Assembly (NCBI GenBank): GCA_032622095.1
Contig: CP136068.1
Coordinates: 182,286,796 to 182,350,795 of the forward strand
Reading direction: 5' to 3'
DNA length: 64,000 nt
DNA from: Siphonodentalium dalli
Lineage: Eukaryota > Mollusca > Scaphopoda > Gadilida > Siphonodentaliidae
The notes under the pieces were generated by a model. That model had not been told where the DNA came from. It searched no databases and saw nothing but the letters and a program-made list of their open reading frames with translations. A program made the position numbers and the translations under genes. Below are positions 35,501 through 47,639 of this stretch, in pieces. Each line of letters opens with the position of its first letter. Positions within the stretch are counted from its first letter, which is position 1.

Positions 35501-37070
35501 GGGGAATAATTTTGAACCCGCAATTTTTGAGTTCTCAATTTTTTCCCCATTTCGGGTCCTAATAATTTTTGCAGGAATGACATCGTAAGGTCTCGAAACG
35601 CGTTTTAAACAAACTTTTTTTTTTTTTGTAACCGGCGGATCGGATTTTAGGATCCTAAAAACAGAATTCCCCGATTTTCGTGATTTTCGGATTCGAAAAA
35701 AACCCGGAAGGCGTCTTTTGCCGGCAAATCGGTTTCTCATCCCCGAAAGAGCTATCGAAACTCTTTCGAATGACGCTTTGACCTGAATTTATAGGATCCG
35801 TTGGAGATCCTCTATATATTTCGCACTATTCGGATCACGTCGCGGTTATTTATGCATTGTCGACCTGAATATTTGGTTGATACCGTTCAAAAGCGGGCGT
35901 AGTTTTTCTAAAGTCACGTTCAAAATTATGATAAACTCCCGAATTATTCAGATTAAATCCCAGTTGGTTCCCTTGATATTTCACATATTCCTAAAGGTAC
36001 ACTATAGCCCCGGTTGTGGCATTAATTGTTGTTATAGAGACATCTGGTCTAATTGATGACATATATGGGTTACTTATGTCACCAAAGAACAGTCAGATTT
36101 TGGATAGTTGACAGTTGACAATTAACCAAAATATATGACGATACATCATGTGTGAACGGAATGGTGGCGATAGTCAATTCTACAACATAATTAATAACAA
36201 GTAAACTAGTAAATATGGATGAGGAGTGGTTTCAAGTATATGGACGGATGCCTGATAATATACATATATGCTTCAGGAGGATGGCTACAATCGGTATCCG
36301 ATCCTTGGTGGATGGGTGGCTGGTCGGACAGTCAGGATCAGAGGAAGAATGGAAAGAGAACGGTGAGTAAGATCCTACTGCCACATGGTATACGTTATTA
36401 ATCGGATGTGTCCATATTTACCGAAGTATGAGATCAATTTATGTCGTATTGGGTTGAGCTCGAATCCCAATACGACACACAGAGGCCACGCAACTACATG
36501 TAGGTCAACATGGAACTAACGCTATACGATTCCCTTAATACAATAATAGCCTGTGCACAATCGACCGATTCGCGTTTGAACTGAATTGGTTGTTGGTTAG
36601 ATTGTGCTCCTTTTTACCTATTTAGTTATTTGTGTTGTAACACAAACTTTGAAAATTTAACGGCGTTATAACCTCCGCCATGGTACCCCGAGTCACAATA
36701 TCGAATTTGGGTGAAATCGGTCCAGGGATCTGGAAGAACAATCTGAACAGACATATCATGTTTTACCTAAATATTTATAGTGCTTCATATTGGACTTATT
36801 CGATTCTGGAATAGGCACATATAGACCGGCCCCAGATGAGGGTAGTGTCACACGAAAGGGTATAAATTTTGACGCTATCTCCAATTACCCTTGCTCCATG
36901 GTGGTTCCAAAAACTGAGGTATGCACGGCGGAGCAGGTGGAAAATAATTTTGTTTTACCATTTTAGTGTTTTGACCTGCAAATTTCAGTATAATTAGGAA
37001 AACCAACAAAACAAGACAAATGTCAGATAAAATATACTTGAATATCAGATATTTATTCCATCTGGGTTGC
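35501..37070. other. Non-coding stretch right of the satellites
   Basis: About 35500-35760 is GC-richer flank containing a poly-T run and GATCCTAAAA and CCGATTTTCG motifs, probably more repeat sequence. About 36660-36760 is the dispersed repeat matched in reverse at 2368-2465. Apart from the candidate exon at 36215-36362 no gene is supported. Confidence 0.4.
36215..36362 (+). CDS. Candidate first exon of an unrecognised gene
   Basis: An ATG at 36215 in a reasonable context (AAATATGGATG) opens 49 codons without a stop. They start MDEEWFQVYGRMPDN and end SGSEEEWKENG, running into a strong 5' splice site AACG|GTGAGT at 36363. The composition is protein-like and unlike the neighbouring DNA. No second exon, promoter or family was recognised, and short open frames with chance donor sites are common, so this is only a candidate. 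Confidence 0.2.
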
Positions 37071-37074
37071 TTAA

Positions 37075-37567
37075 AGGCACACGAGGCTTAATTGTCGATA
37101 ATATTCATATTTGTTCCAAACACCGTAAACAGAAAAACATTAAAACGCATACAGATTCGTTCATATAAACCATGACCATCGCGTAAACAGCATGTTACCA
37201 TAAAGACCTACTATATTGTACCTAAGCAAGAGCCTGATTGTGTTACAGAAGAAAGCACAATGCTACTGGCTAACCACACACAAATGGCATAAACGCTCTT
37301 TATAAGTTCCATATCAGGAATTCACCAACAAAGAACGCTCTTTATGTTTACCATCATAATATAAACAAACACCAGAAAAGTAACTTTTTATGCTCTTGCT
37401 TACATAACAATAGTCAAATATATGACAATAACATACTGTTTATGCGATATTTCTTATTTGTATACGGACAAAGTCTGTCTACATTTTGATGTTCGTTCTG
37501 TTTGTGGCGGTTTTTGACGAGTGGAAATATTTTCACAGGATACCCACCGCCAAAGCCAACCGTACCT
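37075..37567. mobile_element. 493 bp TTAA-flanked MITE, copy 2
   Basis: Flanked by TTAA at 37071-37074 and 37568-37571, with inverted termini AGGCACACGAGGCTT and AGGTACGGTTGGCTT. It aligns over its whole length with 16219-16709 (shared CATCGCGTAAA, AACGCTCTTTAT, ATATAAACAAAC, GACAATAACATA and ACAAAGTCTGTCTA). Non-coding. Confidence 0.8.
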
Positions 37568-37571
37568 TTAA

Positions 37572-38572
37572 CATTAATGATATGCACAAAATGATATTCT
37601 CCAACAATTTTTGTGAAAACTTCACAAAAATGCCAAACAAAATCATAAATTGCAGTGCTTTTTAAAAACAGTTTTCCAGATGATTCCTATAATATTGTCC
37701 CTGTTTAGTGTAAAGATATCAATGGTGCATAGACGGATATGAGATGAACGTAAATGCAATTGTGACTTTTTATTGACTTTAATCCCCACTTAATTTCCGA
37801 GTCACCTATTATTTTTGATAGTGCCTTGATATACGGTTTTAATAACAATTTTTTAACATGTTTTAAAATATGATTAAAATACTATAATTCACACCATTTG
37901 AAACGTCTATGTCTCAGAAGATGCCCATGCCATAGAGAAATAGAAAACAGCTGAAATCACAAAAAAAGACCCCCCCCCCCGTTATGGCTCCCAGAACGCA
38001 ACAGAATTCAAACTAAAAATGTATTTTCAATGGATGTGGAATAACCCTATCTTTAAAAATATAGTTATTCCCCTCCATTGAAAATAATACACTTTGAGCA
38101 ACAAAACCATATGAAACTTAAACACAAAAACACGTATGTAATTCACAAAACAAAACAATATGTTTACAGTTTATTACACCGGATAAGTAAATAATACAAT
38201 TAGAGCTTACTATTTCAAATGTTGTGTAATATGACATATATTATAGATATGTGATTTGGAGGGTTCGAAAGGCCTGGGCCTTTAAAGTTGATGTTTCTTT
38301 CAAGTACAGATTGCCAGTTGGGACAGACTGTATCTCTTGCATGTATCTTATTTCAGTCATCGTGTTTTCAAATTTCCATAATAAACGATAAACTGATAAT
38401 GTCTTCTTGCTATTAAAAACCGACATCTTGGACAAAATTTGGGAATTATAATGGGTGTATTATTGTACTATATGTGAATACTAGCGAAAGTATTTTCCAT
38501 TTCCCGTGTGGTTTTTGTGAGTGGGGGGGGTACATTTTGATTCATTTCTGGTTAAATACGCCCAGAATAGAA
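37572..38572. other. Non-coding stretch with a short inverted repeat
   Basis: A 25 bp inverted repeat lies at 38021-38045 and 38064-38090 (GTATTTTCAATGGA...GAATAAC and its complement), with an 18 bp loop. It may be a small hairpin or MITE remnant. No gene is supported; the 64-codon minus-strand frame at 38241-38435 has no known relatives that I recognise. Confidence 0.45.
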
Positions 38573-38689
38573 AACCTTCGGAATAACGAACCTTCGGAAT
38601 AGCGAACATTCGGAATAATGAACCTTCGGAATAATGAACCTTCGAAATAGGGAACCTTCGGAATAATGAACCTTCGGAATAGAGAACCC
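38573..38689. repeat. 16 bp minisatellite (AACCTTCGGAATARYG)n
   Basis: Seven to eight copies of a 16 bp unit with few substitutions are seen. No coding or regulatory role is indicated. Confidence 0.9.
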
Positions 38690-39329
38690 TATTTAATATA
38701 TTCCAGTAACTGAAACAGAGCCTTATTCAGCAACCGAGTGGACTGCAGCCCCTTCGTGCGCTTAGCGCACATACATTATGATTTTGTTAAAACAGGCTCC
38801 CTTTGGGAGAATTCAGCAGCGTATATAGGCATAAGGCCACAAACCCTTGCACTGCGGCCCAGTTGCCCATTTCGCGCCCATTTGTTTTATTGTTATCGAT
38901 TTGCCGTCTTCCGTATATGTATACTCCTTCGATTCCACACACAATGCACAACTTTCATAACAAAGACAAATTCCATTACTTATATTCACACTGAAGTGGC
39001 ATATTATAAGACCATTTAACACCAATTGCCAACGACGGTATCGAACGCTCTAGTCTCGACTCTACACCCCATGCACTTCCACGGCAAAAGTAACATGCAT
39101 TAATTATATTCACACTCAACCTTATCTGACAATTAATTTATAGCGCCCATTTTTAACAACGCTTCGGTAGAGCGCTTGGAAATTCCGTCAATACAATAGC
39201 AACGCAATTTGGGTTTGTGTACGACGTCACCTGACGTCATTTCGACAAACGTCATAAGAAATAGTGTCTACTTGGATGCAAATACTGCATTTGGAGACCA
39301 TGCTAGATCTCCGGTTTGCTTTGACCAAT
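38690..39329. other. Non-coding stretch, nothing firm
   Basis: Overlapping frames of 60-93 codons on both strands around 38738-39025 are antisense to one another and lack domains. No RNA gene was recognised. Confidence 0.35.
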
Positions 39330-39835
39330 CGGCGTGAAATTTTGTGAGTCACCTTCTACATTGCACGAATGGTTGAAAAGTTATAAGCGCGCCAAAAGCG
39401 TGACCGATTTATACACAGATACACACACAGATACACCCTCACATAGATACACACACAGACGACGGGTTATATATAGTCAGGAGGCAAGCACCCCAAAACA
39501 AATATTTGCTAAACATTTTTAGTACCATATGCCAACATATCCTTGGTGGTAGAGTTTGGTCCGCTGATTAAAAAAAACATTGTTGGCAATTTTCTATTCC
39601 CGTGTTAGAGGTCAAATGTCAAGGTCACATGTATAGGCGCCTTTCTGTCCTAGTCTGAATTTTTCAACATATAGAATGATATTTTTTTTAGTAAGAGCTA
39701 TTGAGGAATGATGTATTTGTACCAAGGACCAGTGAGGCATGGTAATCTGATTGCTGATGTGTCTATGTTCTTGTGTGGTTTCCTTAGCAACCGTTGCTAT
39801 GAAATTGTTTTTCCATAGCAACCAGCCTCAAACGA
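39330..39835 (+). repeat. Dispersed repeat family B, copy 1 (with short CA-rich tract)
   Basis: The order is CGCGCCAAAAGCGTGACCGAT, (ACACAGAT)n-like tract, TATATAGTCAGGAGGC, TTTGCTAAACATTTTTAGTACC, ATTGTTGGCAATTTTCT, GTCAAGGTCAC and TTGCTATG...CATAGCAACC. The same order is found reversed at 47215-47600. The CGCGCC start is also seen at about 17250. Confidence 0.65.
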
Positions 39836-40484
39836 TCGTTTTTGATCCATGTTATGGCATCTAATACTGAAAATATGCGAATAATTATACTTTGTGATGA
39901 TCCTGAGGGTGCGTGCATGAAAATACATACATTTAGAGCATAACACAGTGAATAATATGGAGTGTACGGTATGGCCCAACATAGTAGGCCTATACTGTTA
40001 CAATATCAAATTGGCTGCAATTTGGCACTAAATGCTAATAGTGGAGTCCCTTATGGGTTGAATCGTGACTTTAGTGACTAAATCATGAAACTTTAAAGAT
40101 AAGTTGCTTATTCATAGGGAAAACTCTTGAGAACCAACAAACCATGTGTTTGAAGAAATGGTGTTAACTTATAGTGCCAATAATGGTTCATCAAGCGGAC
40201 TGAGTCACTTTTACATATATGGTCATGGTCAATTGCTACGGTCAAGGTCATTCGAAAAAATGTGATATTTTGCGTTAGTCATAAAAGCAATCCCACCATA
40301 ATGCACAAAAAGTAGGCCGCAATCACTGTTCAATTTGTTATATGATGCATTTTGTATAATACGGTCACTTTCACACGTGACATCATTTAGTTGATACATA
40401 ATCACATTTTAAGTACTAATTGTATAGTATTTGTGGCAGTACATAAGTCACGATACATTACCCTTAAGAGACCACCCTGACCAA
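39836..40484. other. Non-coding stretch, nothing recognised
   Basis: AT-rich sequence with several GGTCAAGGTCA-type motifs near 40225-40250, as in other family B surroundings. No gene is supported. Confidence 0.35.
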
Positions 40485-40652
40485 AATAAATAGAGGATAT
40501 ACAACTCGTCCCCAGTTTATAGCGGAATTTACAAAACGAGTCTAGTTTAATTTGGTCTGGACCGAGCCTTTGGCGAGATCCAGACCTAATTTACTGGACG
40601 AGTTTTGTCAATTTCGCTACAAACTGGGGACGAGTTGTAGATTCTATTTATT
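40485..40652. repeat. 168 bp foldback element (MITE-like palindrome)
   Basis: The left arm AATAAATAG...TACAACTCGTCCCCAGTTT...ACAAAACGAG...GGTCTGGA pairs with the right arm, whose reverse complement reads almost the same, over about 75 bases each side of a short centre near 40565. It is non-coding and would form a long hairpin if transcribed. Confidence 0.85.
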
Positions 40653-41059
40653 ACATGATCCAAAACCTCGACAAAACATACTTAAATATTGAAACAAATG
40701 GGATGCGAAACTAACATCGGCTTCTATTGTGCATGCGGAACAATGCGTCGTTTGCCCGCATAATAAATAGTCCCAGAAAAATAAAGGCTCTATCTCTGTG
40801 GCGTATTTAATGGCGTATATTTAATGAAATAACTTTTCAAACTCTTCATTTATTAGAGTTTGTATGAAAAATATTGGAAGCCATAGTAATTTGAGACGTA
40901 ACGTACATAATGTAAACAGACAACAAACCGGAAGTCAAAAGTCACCTGGCACTATTTCCTGTTGAGTCGCTCACACGAAATTAAATGCGAAGACTAAGAA
41001 GACTCGGACTCCGAAGATCACGACAGCTAGTACATGTCGATATCACTTAAGAACAAGTA
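40653..41059. other. Non-coding stretch, nothing recognised
   Basis: No gene, RNA or repeat boundary could be identified. Confidence 0.3.
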
Positions 41060-42000
41060 GTTCTAAACAGGGACGTCTTTAGGGGGTCTCCATTGAGCAG
41101 CGGGGTGTCAACCTTGAAACTTTCAATTGCACGCCCGACCCACCCCAACATAGACTACAGGAGGTCCCATCCCAACTGAAACAAACATAATCCCAAGTTT
41201 GTAAAATTCCTTTTCATATTCCCCTTACATTGGAAGTGATGCCTCCAACCTGACATGCCCCCTTCCTTTTTAATGGCCGTCCCCATTCAAACATATTTGA
41301 TTCCCAACTATCCATGGACACTACACACCAAAACGACATTGTTTGACTGGTCGGACCCATTACAACAAATCTAACCCAATGACCTTCCAAACTATATATA
41401 GGCTAAAAAGGACTGATGGCTCTTGAGAACATTTTTAAGATTAACCATTGAGGAAAATAGTTATGTCCCAGGCTCCGCCAGTGTTGAACACCCAATTTGA
41501 ACAAATATCACAAAGACCTCCTTACCAAATATACGCATAATAGGCCTGATGGTTCTTGGTGTGCTTTATGAAATAATATAGAGGGAACAAGTTATGTCCC
41601 TGGGTCTACCCCTATTTGATCTGGTGACCCCATTTGAACAAATTTGAATCACTGTCACACAATGACTCTCCATACCAAATATAAGCTGAATATAGGTCGG
41701 GTGGATGTTGATAAGAAGACATTTTAACAATTATTATGGATAGAAAAGTTATTGTCCTGGCTCCGCCCTTGTTGTATTCCTGTCACTCAAGGACCATCCA
41801 TGCCAAATATAAGCTAGATAGCCCCGATAGTTCTTGAGATGTTTTAAGAATTAATATGGACGGAAAAAGCTTGACCCCTTTTTGATCCGGCGACCCAATT
41901 TGAACAAAGCAGAAACCCAGTCACCTGGGGACCATCCACAATATATATAACTCAATTCTGACTTGAGGTTCTTGAGAAAATATTGACGGATGTGTAGTAG
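41060..42000. repeat. Highly diverged tandem repeat, ~150-200 bp unit
   Basis: Recurring blocks in the same order are CCAATTTGAACAAA, CAC...GACC(A/T)CC..ACCAAATATAAGCT, GAT(G/A)GTTCTTGAGA, AATATGGA(C/G)GGAAAA, TATGTCCC and GGCTCCGCC. At least four decayed units are visible, best between 41370 and 41990. Non-coding. Confidence 0.65.
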
Positions 42001-43370
42001 CGACTATTACTATATATAGCTACACTGGATACTTTGTCTCACGTGAGCTAAAAGCCACCACCCTCATCTAGTTTCTCATATGTAACGGCCCGATAACAAA
42101 GGAATTTATTTTTAATGGCATAACTGTCAGATTCACACTTGAGAGCAACATTTATATCTCTAAATATACCAATATTGATAATTTAGATTGAAACTAGTTA
42201 GTTATAATACACCATTCAACATGGCTGTCACACACAGCTGATTGAATTCCAATTATAACTGCAATGCATTGTTTTGTTAACACTGGAGAATCATTGATAT
42301 TAGAATACTATATGATGAAAACTGCTGGTTCTAGGATGTGAGAAGGGATTTAGTTTTGAAAAGAGCAGAATCCAAGATGGCTGCCGAAAATCGTTCAAAT
42401 TAGACAGCACCCATCTACACCCCGGTGTACGTGCCAAACCATGCAGACTGAATGGGAAAGTCATTTCCACGTGTTATGATATGGGGATATGTTTGTTTCT
42501 CATCGTAAAACAGACAACGAACAACGTATGTATACGTCCACGCGAATCAGGAGTATTTACCCACCCACTCTCAGTTCTCCCAGATAAAACAATTTAATAA
42601 TTGTTTGCTTTTTCTAACTCAAATTTTCGAGAACATCCATCCACTAGTATAGTTCCTGGCCTTCCAGGCTGCCAAAACAAATGCCGGTGTATAGCTGAAT
42701 CTATCAATGAAGCATAGGATTGAACAGAATTTAAAAAATAAGTGTAATTACGCCCCTGGTGTACAGTTTCTTGGAAAGCTATGTGCGCATGTGGGTTTTA
42801 TTTATAGAATTGGGCTTTTTGGGACGGATTAAAAGTAGAACTGCGACCCAAAGGCCGAGTCTGGTAAAATTTCGTTTATTGCCGTTTACATTATTATTTC
42901 ATGCGGCGGGCGTCTCTGGAGACATGCTTGATTGACCCATGGTTTGTTATTCTGATGCCAAGAAGTGCAAGGCGATTAATTATAACGTGAATTCGTGCGT
43001 TAACCATTAGCGCGCTGTGCGTTATGTGTTTATATTGTTCTTTAACCTGCTTTGTTGCATTGTTATTTGAACATCTTTCGTTTATTTCCACGTGACATTC
43101 TATCTACTATTATACTGCACGGGGATTTGACTACTGTATAAGAAATTTAATTCGAACATGAATCCTACGAGGTGTTTGTCTATATCAGTGTTTAACATGT
43201 TATTTAATATCGATTAGTGAACTTTTTCATTTAGTTATACGCGACAAATATCGGCATGTTATATTCTAAATGAATTTGGATGGTAATTATTAAATATTGC
43301 ATCTTTTCTGATAGAACAGCTATTCCACCAACATTTATGGTGATATCGACAGCATATCCCTGTCGAATGT
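42001..43370. other. Non-coding stretch with one dispersed repeat
   Basis: Positions 42760-42870 share AACTGCGACCC...AGGCCGAGTC...GGTAAAA with 17740-17850 in the same orientation. A 65-codon minus-strand frame at 42894-43091 shows no family feature. Nothing else was recognised. Confidence 0.4.
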
Positions 43371-44165
43371 TCTAGACTTCAAATAGGGATTGGGTGTCCC
43401 CTGAGACAGTGGAAATTAGCCTTTTGCGTTTGCCACCCTCTTTTGTTAAGTTCAATAGGATTTCGTGAACCACCCCATCTACAAAAAAGTGCATTTCCTT
43501 ATATAATACATTTCCCCAACACCACCAGCTAATATGGAAAGCCTATCATTTCAGTTCGTGGCGTGTTTACGACTTCAAATGGGATAGTTGGGTCCTCAAA
43601 ACAGAACATTCTCCTTTCGTATTTGCCAGCCACTTTTTGTAAAAATGCCCCAGGATTTCGGGGGGACCAACCCACCCATACCAATTGTATGTTCCCCAAT
43701 AGCACTACCTTTCATTCACACAGCCAGCTAATTTGAGAATATATAACTTCAGTTTATGGTGCGTCCGAAATATTAAATGGGTTAGAATGTCCTCCAATAA
43801 CAGTGAGAATACGCCTTTCTCGTTTACCAGCCGATTTTTGTGAAGTATCCCAGACATTCGGAACATCATTTCAGTTCGTAGTGTGTAGACTTAAAATGGG
43901 GAAGGGGCATCAAAACAAAGAATATTCACATTTCGTATTTTCCAGCTGCCTTTTGTAAAGTGCCCTAGTTTTCTGGAACCACCCATACAAATTCTATATA
44001 ATCCATGACAACACTATCTTTCTTTCGTTCACTCATTTAATATTGGGAGCATATAACTTTCAGTGTGTGGTGTATTTAGGACTTTAAATGGGGTAGGGGG
44101 CGTCAAAACAAAGAAATTCAACTTTCTTATTCGCCAGGCGCCCTTTTTAAAGTGCCCTATGTGAT
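43371..44165. repeat. Diverged tandem repeat, ~190-210 bp unit
   Basis: Four to five units are marked by ACTTCAAATGGG(A/G)TA, TTCGTATTTGCCAGCC, TTTTTGTAAA(A)TGCCC, ACCCATACCAATT and AACTTCAGTT. The characteristic TTTGCCA motif recurs near 43425, 43617, 43828, 43937 and 44129, so one unit is shortened. Confidence 0.7.
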
Positions 44166-44429
44166 TTTATTACATTTTATACTTGACACATATAATCTGA
44201 AAAATGACACGAGTTAATCAAAAGGGATGGGAGAACAAGTTATTCAACTTAGAGTATTGCTCACCTCACTTAACAATATTGAAATGCATAATAATATTTA
44301 TATATTGTATTATGTTTGGTCTCAAAGTTTGCTTAGTTGGAATGTAGTATCTAAAAATGGGATCGAGATTCAGGGTGAGGTCTGGAGTTGTGAGTGGACA
44401 TATATCACGGAGGGGATGTAGGTCATATG

Positions 44430-44760
44430 GCTAGATAAGCCGAGACTTTGGATAACAATAAGGGCGAATACATTGGCGAAGATATAGGCTTATTGGGATT
44501 TTGAAAGTTTTCCGTCAATGGGATCTACCTGCGTGCTGCTAAACAATTTATCAGTTAGAGTATTGGATAGGTTGCTTTGACCGAAGAGGATATCTTCAAC
44601 CCTATCAACAAAACATTCCATTTAGCCATTTCTTCAAATAATTGGCACTGAAAGAAAAAATGCAAAGCGTCGTCAATATAAAACCCGCATTGACAGTGGG
44701 CTGTTATGGGAATATAGTTTCCAAGTTTATCAAAGTTTAACATATCTATTGTGACCCATT
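44430..44760 (-). pseudogene. LINE ORF2 C-terminal fragment
   Basis: The minus-strand translation contains a Cys/His cluster CQCGFYIDDALHFFFQC followed by LFEEMAKW. After an intervening region it has GKLSKSQ, a stop, then AYIFANVFALIVIQS, the shape of the C-terminus of jockey/CR1-like reverse transcriptases and close to the end of the protein at 58392-59475. It is truncated and interrupted, with no catalytic domain. Confidence 0.6.
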
Positions 44761-44949
44761 ATATAAATGAAGAATAGTATGCACACCGGGTTACATTAAA
44801 TATGTTGAGCGCATATGCACTACCTCTCAACAATGTCACAACAATCATGTTTTAAGAGCCGCTTGGTTGTCTGATAAACAAATACAAATACAAATTCGCA
44901 ACCAGTATACACATAAGGAACAAGTAGAGACAATTGTATAAATGTTGGC

Positions 44950-45242
44950 CAAGTATCAACAATGTGTCTACTGAACAGCCTCTATAAGATATCTCAACAC
45001 AAATGTAAAAGATAAAACGTCAATTTGCTCAGTAGTTCTTAACGTGAATAGATATAATTTAAACATTATTACACGAAGCACAATTCCCTGGAGTTGGTAT
45101 GCAGATGGTATTTAAGAACGCACAATGTCAAAATCGAATTCAACAATTTGTCTACTGAACAGCCTCCATCAGATATTTGAACACCACTTTGAAAAATAAG
45201 GCCCATTTGCTCAGTAGTTCGCAACGTGAATAGAAATGATTT
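44950..45242. repeat. Two diverged direct repeats of ~105 bp
   Basis: AACAATGTGTCTACTGAACAG...TTTGCTCAGTAGTTC...AACGTGAATAG occurs at about 44956-45061 and again at about 45144-45242, a period of about 188 bp. Non-coding; the small minus-strand frames across it are not shared in phase. Confidence 0.7.
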
Positions 45243-47214
45243 CTCGTAAATATGTTCAAGTATGAACACAGCCAGGAGGTCGATGACTTACATACACTCG
45301 AGCCAAAATGTCCGCTATTAAGAAGTCTCAGCAAGGAAGTTCATAATACTAAAGCAAAAATAATTGTTGCTTGATTTCTTGAAGCGACATTCAAATTGAC
45401 GTACGTGATACTTGTGAAAATGGGAGTCACTCGTGTTTGTCCTCAAACGATTTCGTTTTCAGACTCAAAGCATTCTTGTGTTGAAGTGCTCCAATCCTAA
45501 TAACCAAGCCGGTGGTTGCACTTTCTTTCAATCATAGCACATATTTCCTATACAGTGGAGATAATAGCTCGGTACGTTTTGTGCCCCTCTCGTCATCCCT
45601 GACGGGGACGACGCCACAATGCAACATATGTATACTTAAACCACAGCATTATACTCTTACCTATACCATGGAGATGACCACACATAAGTTTGGCAGAAAC
45701 CACGAACAATAAAAGTGTTCGTTAACTCTGAGGCAATTTTTCCAATCGTCCCTGATTCGAGCGGTGCGCCATTTATGTATCTGTAAACGACGTATTAAAA
45801 TTATATGTACTAGAGACCTTTCGCAAAAATCACGAATACGATTACGGATATGGAAATATGCCAGTATACGGCCAAATTTTGATTTTTATGCACGGGGGTT
45901 CTTATGTGAGACGGTATAGACCCCACTCAGTTAATTATGTGCAGATGTGTCAATAATTAGCTTAGGGACGCTCTAACATTCTCCGTTCATACAGAATTAC
46001 CTGGTATCAATAAAATATGTTGTTGTTGTTACTGGGGTATGGAAGCCTAAACATATCTGTAAGCAATGAAACAGCATCTCTGGACACCCCTGTCAGTACA
46101 CGATTTATATTGGGTCACATTAAGATCAATTAGAAAATTGTTGTAAAGTCGTTATCAAAAATATATAATTTTTCGACCAAAACGTGTTTGTGGGAGGGGT
46201 AGCTAAAATCAAGTATCTCGCAAACCGTTCAAACATTCTGTTAACTTCTTTATCCGTATGCTTGTTACATAACTACTGCACCATATGAATTCAATATGTT
46301 GGCGTTATTGCAATATCCGTTTAATGAAAATGTTTGAAAACAAATATTTCCGTGAAAAAGAGAGATTTTCCAGCAGAAAATAAATGTTTCGGCTCCAAAT
46401 GGCAGGACAATCCAAATTTACCAACACCTTTTTCCTATAAAGTAGAGATATGGTATGACATGGCAATATTAACACAAACAATCTTGGTAAATAAACAATC
46501 TTGGCAAATAACTTCACCACAGCGTTCGCCTGACCAAAATCGTTAATTTCTGGAAAAAGTGACTGGGTATCTTTCATCGTCGATTTGACAATAACCACAC
46601 AATAACATATTTTTCACTATCAATTTCGTGAATAATATATGTTTCTCCTTCAAGAAAACTTGGTTTCAACTTGTTCTACCGTGGGTATGGGTACCAGACC
46701 ACTTTTGGCGTTTTGTCGCTGCACTATTTAGTCTCAGTATATTATATTACTCGACATAAACCAGGGGCCCCGTGTATGTGTTTAGGGATGACGCATATTG
46801 GCAGGGGGCCAAGTTACAAGCCCCTGTGGTTCATAGTTTGGGTTAATCTATATTAGCTTCAACATTATTATGAATATTCCATGTTCAAAAAGTTAATTTA
46901 TTTCATCAATTATAACAGCATTATATGCATGCATGCGTGTATTCATGTGTCCGAGTTTGTTGAATACAATAAATTGTCCGCAATTTTGAAAGTTATTTAG
47001 AGTTCACGTGTTTTCACGAAAATAATAGTAAAAGTAGGGAAAATGCAACAGAACAGTTCTTAGTCCAAGGTATATAACTAAGAGAGGAAGAGAGAATGTA
47101 ATCATTAATATATATGTTTTTGAAGCACATATGCCAAGTAACAACTAAATTGTGAACAATATACAAAGTTTGGTATATTTGGCATAAAAATAAAATGATT
47201 AAAGTTATAATTTG
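45243..47214. other. Non-coding stretch with a possible retroposon tail
   Basis: Near 45985-46030 the sequence CAATAAAATATGTTGTTGTTGTTAC looks like the 3' end of a SINE or LINE with a (TTG)n tail, but no head was identified. Frames of 60-97 codons (for example 46305-46598) have no domain. No gene is supported. Confidence 0.35.
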
Positions 47215-47600
47215 GTCTCGTTGCTATGGTAATTTATTTGCATAGCAACTGTAGTCATGGACAACACATTTGACAACCTAATCAACGTGAGAGGAATGGG
47301 GAGGGAACCTTTAATGTGGACACAAAGTTTCTGGTAGTTTTAACCCTTTCACTCGAAAATGTAAAAAAAAGTGTTTTTAAGTCCAATTTATGCAAATCTG
47401 GCTTATCTAATTTGGCCTTGACCTTTGACCTTGACAGAGGTAACTAGAAAATTGCCAACAATGATTTTATTTATCAGGATATCCCATAGCACATTATTAT
47501 CATTGTTGGCATATGGTACTAAAAATGTTTAGCAAAAATTGTTCTAGCCACCTTTTCTCTGACCTGCCTCCTGACTAATATATAGATGTGTGGAGAGATA
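47215..47600 (-). repeat. Dispersed repeat family B, copy 2
   Basis: Reverse complement of the order in 39330-39835: CGTTGCTATGG...GCATAGCAAC, TTGACCTTGAC, AGAAAATTGCCAACAATG, GGCATATGGTACTAAAAATG, TTTAGCAAA and GCCTCCTGACTAATATATAG. Diverged and non-coding. Confidence 0.65.
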
Positions 47601-47639
47601 TATATTTTTTCTGACACAAGATTCGATAGGGTAGTGAAT

